Shown: positions 5,594 through 10,457 of the stretch, piece by piece
Layout: each line of letters starts with the position of its first letter
How positions within the stretch are numbered: the first letter of the stretch is position 1
Source of the DNA: Methanoregulaceae archaeon UBA288
GTDB taxonomy: Archaea > Halobacteriota > Methanomicrobia > Methanomicrobiales > Methanospirillaceae
Length of the DNA: 10,457 nt
Direction of reading: 5' to 3'
Assembly: GCA_002495225.1 (NCBI GenBank)
Contig: DAEF01000115.1
Location: 2,733-13,189 of the forward strand
Notes under the pieces: generated by a model
The model's input: only the letters and a program-made list of their open reading frames with translations
Database searches by the model: none
What the model was told of the DNA's origin: nothing
Translations under genes and position numbers: made by a program

Positions 5594-7449
5594 AGCGATA
5601 CCTCGCGGTCGTCTCGCTCGAGGAGGCGCTCGAGACGCTCCGGACGGGCTTCGCGTTCCCGCGCCCGACGGAGACGGTCCCGCTTGAGGAAGCGGTCGGA
5701 CGCGTGACCGCGGCGCCGGTCTTCGCCCGGTTCTCCGTCCCTGAGGTCCACCTCTCGGCCATGGACGGGATCGCGGTCCGTTCCGCGGACACGGCCGGCG
5801 CGAGCGAGGGGCGCCCGGTCCGGCTCCTCGATGCCCTCCGGGTCAACACGGGCAACGTGGTCCCGCCGCCGTACGACGCGGTGATCATGATCGAGGACGT
5901 ACTGATCAACGACGACGGCTCGTTCACGATCCGGCGGGCAGCGGCCCCCTGGCAGCACGTCAGGCCCGCGGGAGAGGACATCGGCGAGACCGAGATGGCC
6001 GTGCCCCGGGGGCGGCGGCTCCGGGCCGAGGACCTCGGGGCGCTCGCGGCCTACGGCCTTGCAGGCGTCGAGGTCGCGACGGTCCGGGTCGGGTTCGTCC
6101 CGACCGGGTCGGAGCTGGTCCCGCACGGCGAGCGGCCGGAGCCCGGGCAGGTGGTCGAGTCGAACACCCTCTTCGCCTCCGCCTGGCTCGACTCCCTCGG
6201 GTGCCGGTGCACGCGGTACCCGAACACCCCCGACAAGTACGACCTGATCCGTTCGCGTATCAGCGAGGCGGTCGCCGGAAACGACCTGGTGATCGTCTCG
6301 GCTGGCTCGTCGGCCGGCACGCGCGACTTCACGGCCGACGTGATCGCCGATCTCGGCGAGGTCCTCATTCACGGCGTCGCGATCAAGCCGGGCAAGCCCG
6401 TGATCATCGGCCGGGTCGACGGCAGGCCCGTGATCGGCCTCCCCGGGTACCCGCTTTCGGCCCTGACCGTGCTCCGCGAGCTCGTGGTCCCCCTGCTCGC
6501 CCACTTCGGCCTGCCGGCCCTCCCGCCCAGCGAGGTCCGGGCCGAGCTCTCGTCGCCGCTCACGAAGGAGGTCGGCGCGGACGAGTTCGTGCTCCTCGCG
6601 GTCGGGCGCGTGGGCGACCGCTGGGTCGCCGTCCCGCAGTCACGGGGCGCCGGGGTCCAGATGTCCGTGGTCCGGTCGAACGCGTACCTCAGGGTGCCGG
6701 CGCGGAACGAGGGGATCGAGGCCGGCGACGAGGTGCCCACCCGGCTGACCGTGCCGCAGGGAGCCGCCGAGCGGGCCCTGCTCGTCACCGGGTCGCACGA
6801 CCCGGCGATCGACGCGCTCGCGGACCTCCTCTCGGCCGAGGGGATCGACCTCCACTCGGCCCACGTCGGCTCGATGGGGGGCATCTTCGCCCTCCGCCGG
6901 GGCCACTGCCACGCGGCCCCCATGCACCTCCTGGCCCCCGACGGCGACTTCAACGTGCCGTTTCTCCGGCAGTACCTGCCCGATCGGCCGATCCTCCTCG
7001 TCTGCGTGGCCGAGCGGCAGCAGGGAATCATCTCCCGCGACGGCCACGGGATAGAGGCGATCGGAGAGCACACCTTCGCGAACCGCCAGCGGGGATCGGG
7101 GACGCGAATGCTCCTCGACCGCTGGCTCGGCGAGCACGGGATCGAAACGGCCTCGATCCGGGGCTACAACCGCGAGTTCACGACCCACCTCGGGGTCGCG
7201 GTCGCCGTGAAGTCGGGCGAGGCCGAGATGGGCCTGGGGGTCTACTCGGCCGCGCAGGCCCTCGGGCTCGCCTTCAGCCCGGTCGCGACCGAGCGGTACG
7301 AGCTCGCGCTCGACCCGGCATCGCTCGAGGATTCGCGGGTGGCCGCGCTCGTGGACGCGATCTCGTCGGACGCGTTCCGCGCCCGGCTCGGGGCGATGGG
7401 CGGGTACGACCTCAGCCGCACCGGCGAGCGGCGCTGCTCGCAGCCCTGA
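5590..7449 (+). CDS. MoeA fused to a molybdate-binding-protein-like (PBP) domain, second copy
   Basis: A 619-residue two-part protein. Residues about 1-390 are a complete MoeA: SAMDGIAVR (56-64, Asp59), PTGSELV (171-177), SAGSSAGTRDF (237-247), IKPGKPVIIG (265-274), GLPGYPLSA (283-291) and a domain IV ending near 388. Residues about 396-605 are a cytoplasmic periplasmic-binding-protein-like domain of the COG1910/PBP_like type: TGSHDPAID (400-408), VGSMGGIFALRRGHCHAAPMH (426-446), FANRQRGSGTR (496-506) and GYNREFTTHLGVAVAV (525-540). The fold is that of molybdate-binding proteins, and MoeA-PBP fusions are common in archaea, where the second domain may sense or deliver molybdate or tungstate. 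With two MoeA copies, one may prefer Mo and the other W; this is inference. Start chosen from the spacing to GGAGGTG; GTG 5587 would add one residue. The 3' end overlaps the converging LOG-related gene by 38 bases. Confidence 0.93.
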   Translation: MKRYLAVVSLEEALETLRTGFAFPRPTETVPLEEAVGRVTAAPVFARFSVPEVHLSAMDGIAVRSADTAGASEGRPVRLLDALRVNTGNVVPPPYDAVIMIEDVLINDDGSFTIRRAAAPWQHVRPAGEDIGETEMAVPRGRRLRAEDLGALAAYGLAGVEVATVRVGFVPTGSELVPHGERPEPGQVVESNTLFASAWLDSLGCRCTRYPNTPDKYDLIRSRISEAVAGNDLVIVSAGSSAGTRDFTADVIADLGEVLIHGVAIKPGKPVIIGRVDGRPVIGLPGYPLSALTVLRELVVPLLAHFGLPALPPSEVRAELSSPLTKEVGADEFVLLAVGRVGDRWVAVPQSRGAGVQMSVVRSNAYLRVPARNEGIEAGDEVPTRLTVPQGAAERALLVTGSHDPAIDALADLLSAEGIDLHSAHVGSMGGIFALRRGHCHAAPMHLLAPDGDFNVPFLRQYLPDRPILLVCVAERQQGIISRDGHGIEAIGEHTFANRQRGSGTRMLLDRWLGEHGIETASIRGYNREFTTHLGVAVAVKSGEAEMGLGVYSAAQALGLAFSPVATERYELALDPASLEDSRVAALVDAISSDAFRARLGAMGGYDLSRTGERRCSQP

Positions 7450-7870
7450 TCGCGGCGAGCGCGGCCTCTTCGGGCGTGGCGCAGGCGACCGCGCCCGAAA
7501 GGTCCCAGGACCGGTAGCAGGCCACGGGGATGCCGAGCTTCAGCGCGATCGCCAGCTCGGAGAGGGTGCCATACTCCCCGCCGACCGCGACCACCGCGTC
7601 GGCCGACTGGACCAGGACCACGTTTCTCGCATGGCCCATGCCCGTCCGGATCCGGACCGAGAGGTACGGGTTGCCGTCCGAGAGGTCGGGCAGGACGCCG
7701 ACGACGACCCCGCCGGCCTCGCGGGCGCCCCGGGCCGCGGCCTCCATCACACCGCCTCGCCCGCCGGTCAGGACCAGCGCGCCGTGCCCGGCGAGGGTCG
7801 CTCCGACCACCCGGGCCGCCTCGAGCAGGTCCTCGCCGCAGACACTCGCCCCGCAGACCGCTATCTGCAT
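7412..7870 (-). CDS. LOG-related Rossmann-fold protein (TIGR00725-like)
   Basis: A 152-residue cytosolic protein of the LOG / lysine-decarboxylase-like superfamily, whose studied members cleave nucleotide 5'-monophosphates to base and ribose phosphate. Visible are the Rossmann start IAVCGAS (3-9), the phosphate loop GGRGGVMEAAARGA (36-49), TGMGHARNVVLV (76-87) and GGEYGTLSELAIAL (97-110), the equivalent of the catalytic PGGxGTxxE motif with Glu105. Pro before GGxxGT is replaced by Val, as in the shorter TIGR00725 subgroup, so phosphoribohydrolase activity should not be assumed. ATG at 7868-7870 follows AGGT by 4 bases. The gene lies 32 bases downstream of the surface-protein gene on the same strand and may be cotranscribed, though nothing links their functions. 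Its last 38 bases overlap the end of the second moeA. Confidence 0.88.
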   Translation of the reverse strand: MQIAVCGASVCGEDLLEAARVVGATLAGHGALVLTGGRGGVMEAAARGAREAGGVVVGVLPDLSDGNPYLSVRIRTGMGHARNVVLVQSADAVVAVGGEYGTLSELAIALKLGIPVACYRSWDLSGAVACATPEEAALAAIRAASSAARRCG

Positions 7871-7902
7871 GGAGACCTGTCTGCCCGAAAAGAGGGTAAA
7901 GA

Positions 7903-9309
7903 TTACCGCCGCCGGAGGGCGAGCAGGGCCGCGCCGCCGAGCGCAGCGAAGGCCGACGCGAGGCCGAGCGACGCCTGCGTCGTGGCCGGCGCCGCGGTCG
8001 TCCCGGTCTGTTCTGTGCTCGCCATCGGCATAGGAGTCGTCGGCAGGGACGCGGTCGCGTTGACTGTCGCGGTCGCCGTAGCGTTCGGCGCGACCGTCGG
8101 GGGCACGACGGACGCGAGGTAGAGGTCGTAGAGCGCGTCCGGCGTCCGGCTCGCCGCCCCGGCGACCACGAGACGGGTGTCGTCCGGGGCCGTCACGGCG
8201 AGCGCCCGCGACGGGCCGTTGCCGATCGCGAACGACCGGTTCCAGGCCTCGGTGCCGGCCCTATCGAGCACGGCCACGTAGGACCGGGTGCCCTCCCGCG
8301 CCGCGACGGCGCCGGCGACGGCGTACCCGCCCGCGCCGGCTGGGGCGAGGGCGTACCCCCACGTCCGCGCGCCTCCGGCCGAGAGCCGCTTGCGCCATTG
8401 CTCGTTCCCGGCCGTGTCCACCTTCACCAGGACGGCCGCGTGCGAGCCCGCCCCGCCCACCCCGCCGAGGAGGAGCCAGCCGCCGTCTGAGGCCGGCGCG
8501 AGAGTCACGCCGGAGGCCGACTCCGCGCCGAACGAGTACGTCCGCTGCCACTCCCGGTTGCCGCCCGACGAGACCTTCACGAGAAGGATGTCGAGGAGGG
8601 CCGCGCGGTCTCCACCGATCGAGCCGACGACGAGGTACCCGCCGTCCGCCGTCGCCACGAGGTCGCCGACGACCAGGACGGAGCCACCGATGGGCAGGGA
8701 CCGGTGCCAGGTCTCGCCACCGTCCTCGCCGACCCTCAGCAGCAGGAGCCCGGGGCTCCCGCCGCTCGGCGAGTCCGTGGTCCCGGCCACGAGGTACCCG
8801 CCGTCGGACGCCGGCCGGACGGCAGCGGCGGCATTCCTCCCGCTCCCGGCGGAGTACGACCGGGACCAGAGCTGCCGCCCGTCGGGGTCGAGCCGGGCGA
8901 GCACGATGTCCGCGCTCCCGGGCCCGGCGCTGCCGGTCCAGCCGACCACCACGGTCCCGTTCTCCGGCGTGTGGGCGGCCGCGACCGGGCTCGCGGCCCC
9001 GAACGGCACCCGTGCCTCGCGGACCGGGGTGCCGTTCGAATCCGCCCGGACCAGGTAGACCTCCCCGCCGGCCCCGCCCCCGGCCGAGTCTCCGACCAGC
9101 AGGTACCCGCCCCCGTCGGTTCCGAGCAGGGAGAGCAGGGTCTCGTTCGAGAGGCCGCCGTAGGTGTGCTCCCAGGTGGCCGGTGGCGTTGCATTCGTCT
9201 CCGACGTGGCGTTCGCGTCGGCGGCTGCGGCGCCGACCGCGAGCAGGAGGGCGAGGACGAACCCCGCCGCGAGTCTGAACAGGTCTCTCGTCATGCCATC
9301 ATCGTCCAT
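7903..9309 (-). CDS. Secreted seven-repeat beta-propeller-like surface protein with C-terminal membrane anchor
   Basis: Up to 468 residues, outside the cell by architecture; function unknown. A signal peptide (hydrophobic core about 12-30, AAA before ADANA) leads into an Asn/Thr-rich spacer. Seven imperfect repeats of about 52 residues follow (about 54-403). Each is built as DGGYLVAG, a Gly/Ser turn, a D-I-L-L-V-K-V-like strand, then G-N-E-Q-W-x-R and a last strand. Clear copies start near 64, 115, 169, 221, 274, 325 and 375, and WEHTYGG (46-52) could close the last blade. A Thr/Ala/Pro stalk with several N-x-T sites (409-418) suggests glycosylation. The C-terminus is one membrane helix ending ALRRR (464-468), like an archaeosortase or PGF-CTERM tail but without PGF. 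The span uses the first ATG; the Met at 9294 (residue 6) gives a better-charged signal peptide and is perhaps the true start. Similar domains bind ligands or partners at the surface. Confidence 0.85.
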   Translation of the reverse strand: MDDDGMTRDLFRLAAGFVLALLLAVGAAAADANATSETNATPPATWEHTYGGLSNETLLSLLGTDGGGYLLVGDSAGGGAGGEVYLVRADSNGTPVREARVPFGAASPVAAAHTPENGTVVVGWTGSAGPGSADIVLARLDPDGRQLWSRSYSAGSGRNAAAAVRPASDGGYLVAGTTDSPSGGSPGLLLLRVGEDGGETWHRSLPIGGSVLVVGDLVATADGGYLVVGSIGGDRAALLDILLVKVSSGGNREWQRTYSFGAESASGVTLAPASDGGWLLLGGVGGAGSHAAVLVKVDTAGNEQWRKRLSAGGARTWGYALAPAGAGGYAVAGAVAAREGTRSYVAVLDRAGTEAWNRSFAIGNGPSRALAVTAPDDTRLVVAGAASRTPDALYDLYLASVVPPTVAPNATATATVNATASLPTTPMPMASTEQTGTTAAPATTQASLGLASAFAALGGAALLALRRR

Positions 9310-9340
9310 ACCCTGGTGAGAGGTTATCGGCGGTTCAGAG

Positions 9341-9346
9341 AATAAA
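9341..9346 (-). promoter_or_regulatory. Possible TATA box of the surface-protein gene
   Basis: TTTATT on the minus strand is the only A/T run upstream of the gene. The predicted start site about 25 bases on (near 9318) leaves a leader of about 9 bases to the first ATG (9309) or about 24 to the second (9294). No good Shine-Dalgarno is seen before either. Confidence 0.4.
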
Positions 9347-9413
9347 CCCGGCAGGATCGGCCACGGCGGCCGTAGGAGCCCTCGCGAAAAAGTACTTGGG
9401 CTGAGACGACCGA

Positions 9414-9421
9414 CTTAAATA
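9414..9421 (+). promoter_or_regulatory. TATA box of ileS
   Basis: CTTAAATA is close to the methanogen TATA consensus TTTAAATA and stands out in GC-rich surroundings. It puts transcription start near 9440-9444, only a few bases before GTG 9448. A GGAG at 9434-9437 would then lie outside or at the very edge of the mRNA, so its use as a ribosome binding site is doubtful. Confidence 0.6.
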
Positions 9422-9447
9422 CCACTCATGGACGGAGAGGGTACGCG

Positions 9448-10457
9448 GTGAAGGACGTCGCCGGGAGCTACCGGCCGGCCGAGCTCGAGAGCGGAGTGCG
9501 CGGGTTCTGGAACGACGAGCAGGTCTACGCGAAGGTCAGGGCGCTCCATGCCGGCGACCCGCCCTTCTTCTTCGTGGACGGCCCGCCGTACACGACCGGC
9601 CACATCCACCTCGGCACGGCCTGGAACAAGATCATCAAGGACGCGGTCCTCCGCCAGGTCCGGATGAGCGGCCGGCACGTGATCGACCGGGCCGGGTACG
9701 ACATGCACGGCCTGCCGATCGAGGTGCAGGTCGAAAAGCAGCTCGGCTTCGTCTCCAAGCAGGAGATCGAGGATTACGGGATCGGGCGGTTCATCGAGGA
9801 GTGCCGGACGTTCGCGGCAAAGAACCGCGAGCTGATGTCCGACCAGTTCCGCGCGCTCGGCGTCTGGCTCGACTTCGACAACCCGTACCAGACCGTGACC
9901 CCGGACTACATCGAGGCCGCCTGGTGGGCCCTGCGGCAGGCCGACGAGAAGGGCATGCTCGACCTCGGGCACCGGGTCGTGAACTGGTGCCCGCGCTGCG
10001 AGACCGCGATCGCGGACGCCGAGGTCGAGTACTGGGACGAGCGCGACCCGTCGGTCTTCGTGAAGTTCCAGCTCGATGGGGCTGCCGACGGGTACCTGGT
10101 CATCTGGACCACGACGCCCTGGACCCTCCCGGCGAACGTCGCGGTTGCGGTCGACCCCGAGCTCTCGTACGCCCTCGTCCGGGCCGAGAAGGAGGGAATC
10201 TCCGAGCGGCTCTGGATCGCCGAGGACCTGGTCGAGCCCGTCCTGAAGCGCGGCCGGTACCAGGACTTTCAGGTGCTCGAGACACGGCCCGGGGCCGAGC
10301 TCGTCGGGACCGCGTACCGCTCGCCCCTCGAGAACCTGATCGAGGTCCAGCGGACCATGCCCCACCGCGTGGTCGAGGCCGACTTCGTCACGCTCGAGAA
10401 CACGGGCCTGGTCCACATCGCGCCCGGCCACGGCTGGGACGACTACGTGCTCGGGAC
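9448..10457 (+). CDS. ileS: Isoleucyl-tRNA synthetase, N-terminal part
   Basis: Class I synthetase that charges tRNA-Ile and hydrolyses mischarged Val-tRNA-Ile. The window holds the first 336 residues; the gene runs off the right edge (family length about 1050). PPYTTGHIHLGTAWNK (46-61) is the HIGH motif in its archaeal form HLGT. DMHGLPIEVQVEKQLG (85-100) continues the catalytic Rossmann fold. WCPRC (180-184) is half of a zinc site. The CP1 editing domain begins near 190, with the Thr-rich editing strand WTTTPWTLPAN (220-230) and APGHGWDDY (325-333), whose Asp residues are needed for editing. The start is GTG 9448-9450: the ATG at 9428 hits a stop after seven codons in another frame, and the family begins close to this GTG (DVAGSYRPAELE). 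A TATA box lies about 30 bases upstream, so it is probably a separate transcript. Confidence 0.95.
   Translation, partial: MKDVAGSYRPAELESGVRGFWNDEQVYAKVRALHAGDPPFFFVDGPPYTTGHIHLGTAWNKIIKDAVLRQVRMSGRHVIDRAGYDMHGLPIEVQVEKQLGFVSKQEIEDYGIGRFIEECRTFAAKNRELMSDQFRALGVWLDFDNPYQTVTPDYIEAAWWALRQADEKGMLDLGHRVVNWCPRCETAIADAEVEYWDERDPSVFVKFQLDGAADGYLVIWTTTPWTLPANVAVAVDPELSYALVRAEKEGISERLWIAEDLVEPVLKRGRYQDFQVLETRPGAELVGTAYRSPLENLIEVQRTMPHRVVEADFVTLENTGLVHIAPGHGWDDYVLG

Noticed and set aside
6201..7517. 438-codon plus-strand ORF overlapping the second moeA
   Set aside because: Arg/Pro/Gly-rich out-of-frame translation with no domain pattern; the overlapping frame is an unbroken MoeA-PBP.
7871..7902. Terminator between the surface-protein gene and the LOG-related gene
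   Set aside because: Only short T runs (four at most) in 32 bases, with no stem; too weak to call.
9358..9372. Small inverted repeat CGGCC/GGCCG upstream of ileS
   Set aside because: Five-base arms in GC-rich DNA are expected by chance.
9390..9397. AAGTACTT palindrome as an ileS operator or second TATA box
   Set aside because: Short, single copy and poorer than CTTAAATA nearby; no support beyond symmetry.
9415..10431. 338-codon minus-strand ORF opposite ileS
   Set aside because: Antisense shadow; the plus strand encodes IleRS with its active-site motifs.

Overview
The window looks like the chromosome of a GC-rich methanogenic archaeon, most likely of the Methanomicrobiales. The sequence shows an archaeal Spt5, a Sec61-gamma-type SecE, an FtsZ1-type FtsZ, an archaeal (DTD2/GEK1-type) D-aminoacyl-tRNA deacylase, paired archaeal MoeA proteins, an archaeal-type IleRS and TATA-like promoter elements. 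The order-level assignment is inference, drawn partly from the remnant near position 800, whose parallel beta-helix and EF-hand-like tail resemble secreted proteins of that order.

Layout. (1) 1-555, minus: N-terminal 185 residues of a DHA2-type major facilitator transporter running off the left edge, with a TATA element placed for an almost leaderless transcript. (2) 556-1022: no intact gene. It holds the decayed 3' end of a NosD-like secreted beta-helix protein (626-960, minus), split by a frameshift. (3) 1023-4123, minus: a tightly overlapped operon read dtdA, ftsZ, secE, spt5, linking tRNA proofreading, cell division, protein export and transcription elongation. (4) 4124-4211: an 88-base divergent promoter region. 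(5) 4212-7449, plus: a molybdenum/tungsten-cofactor operon made of a 58-residue four-cysteine protein, a stand-alone MoeA, and a MoeA fused to a molybdate-binding-protein-like domain, all joined by overlapping stop and start codons. (6) 7412-9309, minus: a LOG-related nucleotide-binding protein whose 3' end overlaps that of the second moeA, and upstream of it a secreted protein built of seven beta-propeller-like repeats with a Thr/Asn-rich stalk and a C-terminal membrane anchor. (7) 9448 to the right edge, plus: the first 336 residues of isoleucyl-tRNA synthetase behind a clear TATA box.

No CRISPR array, tRNA, rRNA, insertion sequence or defence system was seen. Most of the window is core chromosome. 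The points most worth pursuing are the small Cys protein coupled to moeA, the tRNase Z-like PPGP motif at the end of DtdA, the beta-helix gene remnant where ribosomal protein genes often follow spt5, and the seven-repeat surface protein with an unusual C-terminal anchor.
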